Origin: Mycolicibacterium mucogenicum DSM 44124 | GTDB taxonomy: Bacteria; Actinomycetota; Actinomycetes; Mycobacteriales; Mycobacteriaceae | Direction of reading: 5' to 3' | Length of the DNA: 64,000 nt | Assembly (NCBI RefSeq): GCF_005670685.2 | Contig: NZ_CP062008.1 | Span: 1,798,001-1,862,000 of the forward strand | Shown here: positions 15,420 to 24,561 of the stretch, in pieces | Numbering within the stretch: position 1 is the stretch's first letter | Layout: the number at the start of each line of letters is the position of its first letter | The notes under the pieces: model-generated | Database searches by the model: none | What the model was told of the DNA's origin: nothing | Seen by the model: the letters and a program-made list of their open reading frames with translations, nothing else | Program-made: the position numbers and the translations under genes

Positions 15420-16738
15420 TGCTCGAGTTCGACGACATTCAGCACATCCTGCTGACTCGGACGCCGGCGCTCACCGGGCGCTACGAGTTCCTGACGTTCG
15501 ACACCCCTGAGGGCGGCCGGGCGTGGTTGTCGCAGATGCAGGACAAGGTGCAGTCCGCGACCGACGCCAAGGCCACGATGGACGAGTCCGATCGTTGGGT
15601 CACGTTGGCGTTCACATGGAATGGCCTGCGTGCGTTAGGCGTGCCCGAGGAGTCATTGGCGACGTTCCCCGACGCGTTCCGGGAGGGCATGGCCTCGCGG
15701 GCCGCCATTCTGGGTGACATCGGGCCCGCAGCGCCGGAGCACTGGGTCGGCGGGCTGGCGGGCGACGACCTGCACGCCATCGCAATCCTGTTCTCCCGCA
15801 CGGACGAACAGAATGCGAAGTCCATCGCGGCGCATGACGATCTGCTCGCGCGCACCGACGGCGTGCGCAGCCTGTCGTACCTGGATCTCAATGCCACGCC
15901 GCCGTTCAACTACGCCCACGATCACTTCGGATTCCGGGACCGGTTGTCGCAACCGGTAATGAAGGGGTCGGGGGAGGAGCCGACGCCGGGCTCGGGCGAC
16001 CCGTTGGAGCCCGGAGAGTTCATTCTCGGGTACGACGACGAGAACGGCCCGGTGGTGGATCTGCCTCAGCCCGAGGTGCTTTCGCGCAACGGCAGCTACA
16101 TGGCGTACCGCAGGCTCGAGGAGCACGTCGGCGTCTTTCGCGAGTACCTGCGCGAGAACGCGGACAGCCCGGAGGGCGAAGAGCTGCTGGCTGCCAAGTT
16201 CATGGGCCGGTGGCGCAGTGGCGCCCCGCTGGTGCTGGCGCCGGACAAGGACGACCCCGAATTGGGGGCGGATCCGATGCGCAACAACGACTTCAACTAC
16301 AAGAAAGAAGATCCGTTCGGCTACGCGTGCCCGCTGGGGGCGCACGCACGGCGGCTCAATCCGCGCGACACCGCGCACTACATGAATCGTCGGCGGATGA
16401 TCCGGCGCGGTGCGACGTACGGTCCGGCACTGCCCGACGGGGCGCCGGACGATGGCGTCGACCGCGGCATCGCGGCCTTCATCATCTGTGCGGATCTGGT
16501 GCGCCAGTTCGAGTTTGCGCAGAACGTCTGGATCAATGACAAGGCGTTCCATGAGCTCGGCAACGAACACGATCCGATCTGCGGCACGCAGGACGGCACG
16601 CTCGACTTCACCGTCCCGAAACGGCCGATCCGCAAGGTGCACAAGGGACTTCCGGCCTTCACCACGATGAAGGGCGGCGGCTACTTCTTCCTGCCCGGCA
16701 TCGGCGCCATCCGTTACCTGGCGTCGCTGGGGGACTGA
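15419..16738 (+). CDS. DyP-type peroxidase
   Basis: A 439-residue haem peroxidase of the dye-decolorising family. The motif containing the catalytic Asp is present as GFRDRLSQP (GxxDG in most members, with the last Gly changed to Arg). The proximal haem ligand is expected in CPLGAHARRLNPR, and the C-terminal GGGYFFLPG strand is typical. No Tat or Sec signal is seen, so it acts in the cytoplasm or is packaged by a partner. It overlaps the upstream gene as TAATG. Family enzymes oxidise bulky phenolics, dyes and sometimes porphyrins using hydrogen peroxide. No encapsulin gene is nearby. Confidence 0.87.
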   Translation: MLEFDDIQHILLTRTPALTGRYEFLTFDTPEGGRAWLSQMQDKVQSATDAKATMDESDRWVTLAFTWNGLRALGVPEESLATFPDAFREGMASRAAILGDIGPAAPEHWVGGLAGDDLHAIAILFSRTDEQNAKSIAAHDDLLARTDGVRSLSYLDLNATPPFNYAHDHFGFRDRLSQPVMKGSGEEPTPGSGDPLEPGEFILGYDDENGPVVDLPQPEVLSRNGSYMAYRRLEEHVGVFREYLRENADSPEGEELLAAKFMGRWRSGAPLVLAPDKDDPELGADPMRNNDFNYKKEDPFGYACPLGAHARRLNPRDTAHYMNRRRMIRRGATYGPALPDGAPDDGVDRGIAAFIICADLVRQFEFAQNVWINDKAFHELGNEHDPICGTQDGTLDFTVPKRPIRKVHKGLPAFTTMKGGGYFFLPGIGAIRYLASLGD

Positions 16739-16762
16739 GACTTTTCCTCGGGCCGTAGCGCT

Positions 16763-16799
16763 GCCGATGTTTCGCAGCCGCGTGGGCCGATGTTTCGCA
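16763..16799. repeat. Pair of 14-bp direct repeats upstream of the CsbD-like gene
   Basis: GCCGATGTTTCGCA occurs at 16763-16776 and 16786-16799, 23 bp apart. The second copy contains GTTT, with GGGAAC 15 bases later, a spacing reminiscent of stress sigma factor (SigF-like) promoters, although the -10 match is imperfect. Confidence 0.45.
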
Positions 16800-16876
16800 T
16801 CCGAAGGTCGGGGAACCCATCCAATGGCGGCTGGATGACCCGGCCGCCGCGAAACCACGACCGGAAAGAGGAGCTC

Positions 16877-17116
16877 ATGGGTAAGAGCGGTCCGGAAGAA
16901 GCTGCCAAGGGTGTTGTCGAAGGCATCAAAGGCAAGGTGAAGACGTTGCTCGGTGCGCTCGTCGGCCGCGACGACCTGTTCCGTGAGGGACAGGCGCAGC
17001 AGGACAAGGGCGAAGCGCAGCGCGATGCGGCCAAGCGGGAAGCCGAGGCGGAATCCGCCCGGGCGGCCGCGAAGGCGGCGGAAGCGCGGGAGCGCGCGAA
17101 CCAGCAGGATCAGTAG
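16877..17116 (+). CDS. CsbD-like / microaggregate-binding protein homologue
   Basis: A 79-residue, highly charged, predicted helical protein. The ATG at 16877 follows AGAGGAG. The N-terminal half has the CsbD-type pattern KGVVEGIKGKVKTLLGALVGRDDL; the rest is an Ala/Glu/Arg-rich amphipathic helix (AKREAEAESARAAAKAAEA). Such proteins are stress-induced in actinobacteria, and close relatives are annotated as microaggregate-binding protein 1 in mycobacteria. A pair of 14-bp repeats lies upstream. Confidence 0.75.
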   Translation: MGKSGPEEAAKGVVEGIKGKVKTLLGALVGRDDLFREGQAQQDKGEAQRDAAKREAEAESARAAAKAAEARERANQQDQ

Positions 17117-17143
17117 TTGGGGCTACAGCGGAGAGGCGCGCGT

Positions 17144-18130
17144 ATGACTTCATTCGGCTACACCCTGATGACGGAGCAGTGCGGCCCGAAAGAGCTTGTC
17201 AGACATGCTGTTCGGGCCGAGGAAGTGGGCTTCGACTTCGAAGTCTGCAGTGACCACTACTCGCCGTGGCTGGTATCGCAGGGGCATGCGCCGAACGCCT
17301 GGCTGGTTCTTGGCGCCGTGGCGCATGCGACCAGCCGGGTGGAGCTCTGTTCCTACGTCACGTGCCCGACGATGCGGTACCACCCGACCGTCGTCGCACA
17401 ACAGGCGGCGACGGCACAGATTCTGGCGGACGGCCGGTTCCTGCTCGGCCTGGGCACTGGTGAGAACCTCAATGAACACGTGGCGGGCCAGGGATGGCCG
17501 GCCTACGAGCGTCGGCTCGACATGTTGTGCGAGGCGACGAAGATCATTCGTCAGCTCCTCGACGGCGCCGTTGTCAATCACAAGGGCGAGTACTTCCAGG
17601 TCGATGCCGCGCGGCTGTGGGATCTGCCGGCCGATCCCGTGCCGATCGGCATCTCGATGACGGGGGAGAAGGCCGTCGGGCGGTTGGCTGACTTCGCCGA
17701 TTTCATGATCGACGTTTCGCCCGACAAACCGATCGTGGACCAGTGGCTCCATGAGCGTCGGGTGCAGGGCCTGGAGACGACGGGGCGTGCCGTCGCGCAA
17801 TTGCCGATCTGCTGGGACAGGGATCGCGACAAGGCCGTGCAGCGGGCACACGAACAGTTCCGATGGTTCGGCGGCGGATGGCCGACGAACGCGGAACTGC
17901 CCAACCCCAAGGCATTTGATGCTGCGACGCGATTCGTGCGACCCGAGGACGTGGCGGATCAGATTCCGTGTGGCCCCGACATCGACGCGGTCGTTGAAGC
18001 CGTCAGCGCCTACCGGGACGCCGGGTTCACCGACATCGCGCTCGTGCAGATCGGCGGAGACTCCCAGGACAGCTTCTTCGATGAAGCGGCCCCGGCACTG
18101 TTGGCGGCACTACGCGCCGACGCCGCCTGA
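17144..18130 (+). CDS. F420-dependent LLM-class oxidoreductase (TIGR03557-type)
   Basis: A 328-residue TIM-barrel enzyme of the luciferase-like, F420-binding class. The ATG at 17144 has GGAGAGG upstream. Typical features are GYTLMTEQ at the start, EEVGFDFEVCSDHYSPW, the AQQAATAQILADGRFLLGLGTGENLNEH cofactor-binding region near residues 85-115, and a C-terminal helix bundle. It resembles the F420-dependent glucose-6-phosphate dehydrogenase-like family. The hydride donor or acceptor is unknown. Confidence 0.83.
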   Translation: MTSFGYTLMTEQCGPKELVRHAVRAEEVGFDFEVCSDHYSPWLVSQGHAPNAWLVLGAVAHATSRVELCSYVTCPTMRYHPTVVAQQAATAQILADGRFLLGLGTGENLNEHVAGQGWPAYERRLDMLCEATKIIRQLLDGAVVNHKGEYFQVDAARLWDLPADPVPIGISMTGEKAVGRLADFADFMIDVSPDKPIVDQWLHERRVQGLETTGRAVAQLPICWDRDRDKAVQRAHEQFRWFGGGWPTNAELPNPKAFDAATRFVRPEDVADQIPCGPDIDAVVEAVSAYRDAGFTDIALVQIGGDSQDSFFDEAAPALLAALRADAA

Positions 18131-18310
18131 CGGGCGTCGTACCGGCAGGGCGCGGCACGGTCTCACGAGGACTGGGCGCGACACGCGCACGCCACGCCAA
18201 CGTGTGCGACATGTGATGCAGCCGTTTCCAAAATGTGACGCGTGTAGACCAGTGTGATCAGAGTGGCTTGAGGGCAGTCAGGTCATTCAGTTCGTGGTTG
18301 GGAGCGTCCA

Positions 18311-18454
18311 ATGTCTACAGCTCGCAAGGTGGAACGCATCGTCGCGCAGGTCACCGCCGCCGTCACCCGTCGTCCGTCCGACGACCAGGCCTACCGCGCC
18401 GAGATGGAGCGCTTGGTCACCGAGCAGGAACTCGCCCTGCTGAGTAGTCGGTAG
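18311..18454 (+). CDS. Small basic/acidic helical protein, 47 aa
   Basis: An ORF of 47 codons starting at ATG 18311, with GGGAGC eight bases upstream and the usual third-position GC bias. The product is soluble and predicted helical (MSTARKVERIVAQ... and EMERLVTEQELALL), with no known domain. It converges on the Rpf-like gene with a 12-bp gap. The spacer 18131-18310 before it contains three TGTGA words within about 70 bp and no other gene. Function unknown. Confidence 0.55.
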   Translation: MSTARKVERIVAQVTAAVTRRPSDDQAYRAEMERLVTEQELALLSSR

Positions 18455-18466
18455 CACTCCTGGCCG

Positions 18467-19384
<918 letters not shown>

Positions 19385-19654
19385 ATGACGAACGCAATGA
19401 ACCCGATGAACCCGATGACCAAGGCAGCGCGGCAGTGCCGGCTGGCCGCCGGGCTGTTGGCGTTATCCGGTGCCGCATTTCTGACGGCCCCGGCCGCAAC
19501 CGCCGATCAGCCGGCCACGTGCCAGAGCCGGCACGTCGACGGCGTCGAGGAGGACGTCTGCGTCGGCATCCCGGGGCAGGCCGGCGGCGCCAACCCGCGT
19601 GACCTCTATCCGGGCGTCGTGCCCGAGCTGTATTTCGGCGTGGGGATCGGCTAG
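19385..19654 (+). CDS. Small secreted protein, 89 aa
   Basis: The frame from the ATG at 19385 begins with repeated Met-Asn-Pro residues and a signal peptide ending near ATADQP; a later Met could also be the start. The mature 45-50 residues contain two Cys (probably one disulfide) and end with PELYFGVGIG. No domain recognised. The stop lies 13 bp before the proposed start of the esterase gene, which suggests co-transcription. Confidence 0.6.
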   Translation: MTNAMNPMNPMTKAARQCRLAAGLLALSGAAFLTAPAATADQPATCQSRHVDGVEEDVCVGIPGQAGGANPRDLYPGVVPELYFGVGIG

Positions 19655-19667
19655 GTCCGAAGCTCAC

Positions 19668-21227
19668 GTGCCTCATGCGGTCAGCACAGCCGGCGCACAG
19701 CTACCGCCACCATCATCGAATTCTGTGACGACGACGCTCCTTGCCGACGCCTCCGGCGGCCCCGCCGCCCCGACTCTTCCGCCCGTTGTCGCCCCCAATC
19801 ACCACGGACTGTCTCTGCTCTACGGATGGCTGCCCGTGACCATCCAGGTGATCGCCGCGATCGTGTTGCTCGTCGCCATCGGCTGGCGCGGCCGGCGGTG
19901 GCGCTACCTGTGGCTGCCGGTCTGCGCCATCCTCGGCATCGCCGCTGCCGCGTGGGCGAACTGGTTCACCACATCGCAAGGCCTGGCGGGGAACCCGGCA
20001 CCGGCGGCCCTGTGGGTCTGGGTGGGCCTGTCGGGGCTGGCACTGGGCGTGCTGGTACTCGGCTGGCGCGGCACCCCGTGGTGGCGTCGCGGCGTCGCGA
20101 TCCTCGCCGTGCCGCTGTGCGTGCTCAGCACCGGCGTCGCCCTCAACGACTGGGTCGGCTATTTCCCGACCGTCCAGACCGCGTGGGGTGAGCTCACCGC
20201 CGGCCCGCTGACCGACGAGACCGAGATGTCCAGCGTCACCTCGATGAAGGCCGCCGGTGTCGTCCCGTCACACGGCGCGGTGGTCGAGGTGGACATCCCG
20301 GACACCGCGTCGGGCTTCAAGCACCGCACCGAGGTCGTCTACCTGCCGCCCGCCTGGTTCGCGCACAACACCCCGCCGCTACCGGCCGTGATGATGGTCG
20401 CGGGCGAGTTCAACACCCCGGCCGACTGGCTGCGCATCGGCAACGTCGCCAGCCTCTTCGACAACTTCGCCGCGGCCCACGGCGGCAATGCACCGGTGTT
20501 CGTCTTCGTCGACGCGGGCGGTTCGTTCAACAACGACACCGAATGCGTCAACGGCCCGCGCGGCAACGTCGCCGACCACCTCACCAAGGACGTCCCGCCA
20601 TATCTGGAGTCCACGTTCGGCGTCAGCGCCAAACCTGCCAACTGGGGTGTCGTCGGCTGGTCCATGGGCGGCACCTGTGCGGTGGACCTCACGGTGATGC
20701 ACCCCGAGCTGTTCGGCACGTTCGTCGACATCGCCGGCGACATGGGCCCCAACGCGGGTACCAAGGAGCAGACCATCGCCCGGCTCTACGGCGGCAGTGA
20801 AGCGCAGTGGGCGGCCTTCGACCCCCGCACGGTGATGGCCAAACACGGTCCTTATCAAGGTGTTTCGGGCTGGTTCGCCATCTCGTCGGATGCCCCGACC
20901 CAGTGGAAGGGCGCCAAGGCGCATCCCGACGCCATCGGCCTCGGCGGCCGCGACGGCGCGGGCAATCCCGGTGACCAGACCGAGGCCGGGAAGACGCTGT
21001 GCGCCCAGGGGCGTCAGCTGGGCATCGACTGCGCCGTCGTCGCGCAACCGGGTAAGCACGACTGGCCGTTCGCGGTGACGGCGTTCCAGACCAGCCTGCC
21101 GTGGCTGGCGGGGCGGGTCGGCACCCCCGGCGTGCCGGTGACCGGTTTCCCGGCAGGATCGACGACCCCCGCACCGCCCGCCGGCCCGGCCGCGACGATC
21201 GCGGCCGGAACAAACCCGGGCAAGTAG
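19668..21227 (+). CDS. Membrane-anchored esterase (alpha/beta hydrolase, FrmB/mycolyltransferase-like)
   Basis: 519 residues from the GTG at 19668; no good ribosome binding site is visible and a GTG at 19725 is an alternative. Four hydrophobic helices in roughly the first 160 residues anchor it in the membrane, and the catalytic domain follows, probably outside the cell. The nucleophile elbow GWSMGG places Ser332; a C-terminal HDW is the likely catalytic His. Its layout, an N-terminal multi-helix domain plus an esterase-D-like domain, matches mycobacterial esterase-family proteins related to the antigen 85 fold. Substrate unknown. The tail is Pro/Ala-rich. Confidence 0.8.
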   Translation: MPHAVSTAGAQLPPPSSNSVTTTLLADASGGPAAPTLPPVVAPNHHGLSLLYGWLPVTIQVIAAIVLLVAIGWRGRRWRYLWLPVCAILGIAAAAWANWFTTSQGLAGNPAPAALWVWVGLSGLALGVLVLGWRGTPWWRRGVAILAVPLCVLSTGVALNDWVGYFPTVQTAWGELTAGPLTDETEMSSVTSMKAAGVVPSHGAVVEVDIPDTASGFKHRTEVVYLPPAWFAHNTPPLPAVMMVAGEFNTPADWLRIGNVASLFDNFAAAHGGNAPVFVFVDAGGSFNNDTECVNGPRGNVADHLTKDVPPYLESTFGVSAKPANWGVVGWSMGGTCAVDLTVMHPELFGTFVDIAGDMGPNAGTKEQTIARLYGGSEAQWAAFDPRTVMAKHGPYQGVSGWFAISSDAPTQWKGAKAHPDAIGLGGRDGAGNPGDQTEAGKTLCAQGRQLGIDCAVVAQPGKHDWPFAVTAFQTSLPWLAGRVGTPGVPVTGFPAGSTTPAPPAGPAATIAAGTNPGK

Positions 21228-21305
21228 ACGTCGAATGTAACGCCGAGCCCGTCTAAGTAGATGGACTCGGTGAGACGTTGCGACACAGCAGGGAGTCGAT
21301 GCGCG

Positions 21306-23198
21306 ATGGGTACTCGAACCGATAAAACCGATAACAAAAATTTTGGCCAGGCACGCCGGCAGAGCCGGCTCGTGGGAGCCGTCGCCACCGGTGTGGTGAC
21401 GACGTTGACCGCGCTCACCGTGGGTGCGGCGCCGGTGTCTGCCAAACCGAGCAGTGATTCAGACAGCTCGAGCACCACCACGCTGGTGCCGAAGCCTCCG
21501 CGCCAGGATTCGTCCTCGGCGCAGGACGGCTCCGGTTCCGGTGGTGGCTACGAGCAGGACGGCGGCCAGCGGGGACGCAGGCAGCGCGAACAGCCTGTGG
21601 AAGCCGAGGCGCCGAGCCGGCAGGCTCCCGCCGACGTCCCGCCCGTTCAGGCCAAGCCGCCGGCCGACCCGCCCGCGGCGCCCGTCGCGCCGGCCGCGCC
21701 CGTGGTGACGGCTCCGGAGAACAAGGCGCCGGAGAACAAGGTCCCCGAGAGCAAGGCGCCGGAGAAGACGCAGGCGCCGGTGACCACGACGCCGCCCGTC
21801 GAGACGCCTGTCGTCGCGGCCCCGCCGTCGCACACCGAAGCTCCCGCGCCGACCGCGCCGACCACCAAGGTCACCAAGGCGCAGGAAGCCCCGGTTGACC
21901 CGACCACGCCGGCACGTCCGTCGACCGCCGTCGCCGAGCCGCCGTCGGCGCCGTCCGCCACCTCGGTGACGCCGGGCCCGACCACGGCGCTTGCAGAGCG
22001 CCCGGCGCCGGCCGGTGCCACCGATCCGGGCAAGTCGACGGCCCCCACGGATCGCACTGTGGCAGAAGGCAAGCCGGTCGCCGGTCTGGAGGGCCAGTTC
22101 GGTGAGCGCGTCGAGGCCGGTCCCGGCCGGGTCGAAGCCTCGGCCTCGGCGTCGGCCACGGTGACGGCCGGCTCGTCCAAGTCGACGACGCCGTCGACCG
22201 CAGCGGCCCGCGAAGCCCGCGACGTGAAGCCGATCGAGCTGCTCAAGCCCGAGACGCTGACCGCGCCGGTCGAGGACATCGCGACCGCGAAGGCAGCCGC
22301 AGCGGTCGACGTGAAGCTGCCGGACCCGGCCCCGGTGCACGACGTGGCCGATCTCGCCAAGGTCGTCAACGTCGCGAACTTCAAGTTCGACAGCCGTGCC
22401 GACTGGGACCTTCGGGCCAACCGGCCCGATTGGGATCGTCGTGACAACCGGCCCGACTGGGACCGCCGCGACGACCGGCCGATGGGCCGGGACTGGGACA
22501 ACCGGGTGCGGCAGTGGCGGCCCGACTGGGTGCAGTACGACGACTACTACCGCCCGGTGCTGTTCAACCCGTACCGCGACCCCGTGCGGGTGGTGTACGT
22601 CTACCGCAACGCGCCGCGCATCGTGTACATCCCGCCGCTGCAGCGCATCGTCATGGAGGTCGCCGACCTCGCGGCGTACAGCTTCACCGCGGTCGTGGTG
22701 AACGCCGTCAACACCGCGGTCAACGTGGCGGTCGGCAGCTTCTTCGGTGGCGGCTACTACCCGGGCGTCGGCGTGCCGCTGCCCCCGCCGCCTCCGCCGG
22801 TGCTGAGCTACGCGAATGTGCCTGTGCAGGTTCGCTATTCGGACGCGGTCTACCAGCCGTTCCGGGTGCAGCGCATCGTCGACGCCGGTGACGACGTGCA
22901 GTACGGCGAACGCCGCGTGCTGCTCGACGGCGTCACCCCGGCCTGGGGGCAGTGGACGCAAAGCCCCAGTGGCGAACGGCAATTCGAGGTGCACCGGACG
23001 CAGCAGTTCCCGGGTCTCGACGAGCCGCGTGAGGCACCGCTGCCCGGTGACTACAACCTGCAACTGGTCAACGACCAGAAGGGGTTGGAGAACCCGAACA
23101 AGGCGCTGACCATCGCCGCGGTGACCTGCGGCGTGCTCAGCCTCGGTGCGGTCGGCCTGGCCGTCTACATCGGGCGCCGTCGCCGCGAGGTGGTCTGA
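21306..23198 (+). CDS. Large Pro/Ala-rich exported protein with C-terminal membrane anchor
   Basis: A 630-residue protein from ATG 21306. A long basic N-terminus and signal peptide end near VSAKPS (about residue 46). Residues 60-300 are Pro/Ala/Thr-rich and include PENKAPEN-type repeats. Residues about 368-400 hold a tandem NRPDWDRRD motif. A more ordered domain follows, with YYRPVLFNPYRDPVRVVYVYRNAPRIVYIPP, a hydrophobic segment and a Gly/Pro loop. The C-terminus is a single membrane helix (about 598-618) and RRRREVV, a stop-transfer anchor. It looks like a cell-envelope stalk protein. Not recognised further. Confidence 0.7.
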   Translation: MGTRTDKTDNKNFGQARRQSRLVGAVATGVVTTLTALTVGAAPVSAKPSSDSDSSSTTTLVPKPPRQDSSSAQDGSGSGGGYEQDGGQRGRRQREQPVEAEAPSRQAPADVPPVQAKPPADPPAAPVAPAAPVVTAPENKAPENKVPESKAPEKTQAPVTTTPPVETPVVAAPPSHTEAPAPTAPTTKVTKAQEAPVDPTTPARPSTAVAEPPSAPSATSVTPGPTTALAERPAPAGATDPGKSTAPTDRTVAEGKPVAGLEGQFGERVEAGPGRVEASASASATVTAGSSKSTTPSTAAAREARDVKPIELLKPETLTAPVEDIATAKAAAAVDVKLPDPAPVHDVADLAKVVNVANFKFDSRADWDLRANRPDWDRRDNRPDWDRRDDRPMGRDWDNRVRQWRPDWVQYDDYYRPVLFNPYRDPVRVVYVYRNAPRIVYIPPLQRIVMEVADLAAYSFTAVVVNAVNTAVNVAVGSFFGGGYYPGVGVPLPPPPPPVLSYANVPVQVRYSDAVYQPFRVQRIVDAGDDVQYGERRVLLDGVTPAWGQWTQSPSGERQFEVHRTQQFPGLDEPREAPLPGDYNLQLVNDQKGLENPNKALTIAAVTCGVLSLGAVGLAVYIGRRRREVV

Positions 23199-23212
23199 CG
23201 TTCTCCCCGCGG

Positions 23213-23584
23213 TCAGCCGCGCTGCTCGAGCCGGCTGCCGCGGGGAAACGTGATCGACATGATGTCGCTGGGACGTGTCAACGCGATGCGGTGCCACGTC
23301 CCACTCGGCACGACCATGGCGTGCCCCGTCGTCAGCGTGACGCCGGGGCCGTCTTCGGCAGCACGTAGGTGCAGCCGAATCTCCCCGGCGACGCAGACGA
23401 CGAGTTCGTCTGCCTCCGTGTGGATTTCCCAATAGTCGGCATGCACCTCGGCGTCGGTCTCCGCGTGGAACGTCATGACGTGCCAGCCCGGCTCCCCGGA
23501 GCCGAACGTGCGCTCGGCCCGTTCGATGCGGCCGTCGTCGTAGAGGTGGACGAACGCGGCGAACAGGTCGACGGCGGTGGTCAT
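23213..23584 (-). CDS. Cupin-domain protein, 123 aa
   Basis: A single small beta-barrel protein. The cupin motif 1 region is DYWEIHTEADELVVCVAGEI and motif 2 is GHAMVVPSGTWHRI. The Glu and His residues could bind one metal ion. The ATG at 23584 overlaps the stop of the upstream hydrolase gene by four bases (ATGA), so translation is coupled. The closest annotation type is a cupin for a small-molecule enzyme or sensor; the substrate is unknown. Confidence 0.78.
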   Translation of the reverse strand: MTTAVDLFAAFVHLYDDGRIERAERTFGSGEPGWHVMTFHAETDAEVHADYWEIHTEADELVVCVAGEIRLHLRAAEDGPGVTLTTGHAMVVPSGTWHRIALTRPSDIMSITFPRGSRLEQRG

Positions 23585-24507
23585 GCGGACACCGGCCGCA
23601 GGTCCGCCGAACCGGTGGTCAGGCCGCGGCGCAGCGCGCCGCTGATCTCGGCGACCTGGCGCGCCGAGACGTCGGCCCCGAGGATCACCTGAGATCCGTG
23701 GAATGTGCCGGGCCACTGGTGCAGTTCGACGGACACGCCGGCCTGCAGCAGCCGGATCCCGAATTCGAGCGCTTCGTCGCGGTTGGGGTCGAACTCCGCG
23801 GTGGCGAGGTAGGTGGGAGGTAGCCCGGACAGATCGTCGGCCCTGGCCGGTGCCGCGTAGGACGTCGCCGGTCGGCCGCCGAGATAGTGCCGCCAACTGG
23901 CGGCGACCTTGGCACGTGTCATGAAGACGGTGTCGGTGAAGGTGCGGGCCGACCAGCTGCGCTGGCGGTCGTCGAGCGGTGGCTGGTTGAGAAGTTGAAA
24001 GGCGATCCGGGGGCCACCCTCGTCACGTGCCCGCAGCGCGGCCGCGGCGGCCAGGTTGGCGCCCGCCGCATGACCGCCGACGGCGATGCGGCTTGGCTCG
24101 ACGCCGAGCTGCGGTGCATTGGCGGCCACCCATGTCAGCGCCTGGTAGACGTCGTCCAGTGCTGCGGGATAAGGGTTTTCGGGTGCGCAGCGGTAGCCGA
24201 CGGACACCACGACGGCGTTGGTGGCCTGCGCGATGCGTGCGGCCCACGGGTGTTCGGTATCGAGATCACCCATGACGAATCCGCCGCCGCGCAGCCACAG
24301 GATCGCGCCGACTGGGTCCGCCGGCTGGTACAGGCGTACCGGAATGTCGGGATGGCCGGGGATGAGGCGGTCGGTGATCTGGAGGCCGGTGGTGTCTGGA
24401 GCGGGTACGGCGGCGGACAATTCGGCCAGTCGGCGGCGGGCGGCGACCGGGTCGTCCAACTCGGCTTTCGGGAACAGCGACAGGAAGGGCTGCAGCTCGG
24501 GGTCCAT
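23581..24507 (-). CDS. HSL-type alpha/beta hydrolase homologue lacking the catalytic serine
   Basis: A 308-residue protein with the full length and layout of hormone-sensitive-lipase family esterases. The fold landmarks are clear: RLYQP, GYRCAPENPYPAALDDV, TYLATAEFDP with the acidic residue, and GTFHGS with the His. But the oxyanion motif HGGG reads RGGG (Arg73), and the nucleophile elbow GDSAG reads GHAAG, with Ala147 in place of Ser. Two single-base differences (GAT to CAT, TCG to GCG) would explain it. It is therefore probably a pseudo-hydrolase, unless another residue serves. It is coupled by ATGA to a cupin gene. Confidence 0.82.
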   Translation of the reverse strand: MDPELQPFLSLFPKAELDDPVAARRRLAELSAAVPAPDTTGLQITDRLIPGHPDIPVRLYQPADPVGAILWLRGGGFVMGDLDTEHPWAARIAQATNAVVVSVGYRCAPENPYPAALDDVYQALTWVAANAPQLGVEPSRIAVGGHAAGANLAAAAALRARDEGGPRIAFQLLNQPPLDDRQRSWSARTFTDTVFMTRAKVAASWRHYLGGRPATSYAAPARADDLSGLPPTYLATAEFDPNRDEALEFGIRLLQAGVSVELHQWPGTFHGSQVILGADVSARQVAEISGALRRGLTTGSADLRPVSA

Positions 24508-24561
24508 GCCATCACCATGGCGGCCCGGTGTGGCGGTGTATTGGAGGAATGTTCCCGCGGA

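Noticed and set aside
22400..22500. Repeated NRPDWDRR-coding DNA as a non-coding VNTR
   Set aside because: The repeats keep the reading frame and lie inside a supported gene, so they are part of the protein.
21459..23432. 657-aa open frame on the minus strand
   Set aside because: Arg/Gly/His-rich shadow of the Pro/Ala-rich exported protein; no start signal and no recognisable domain.
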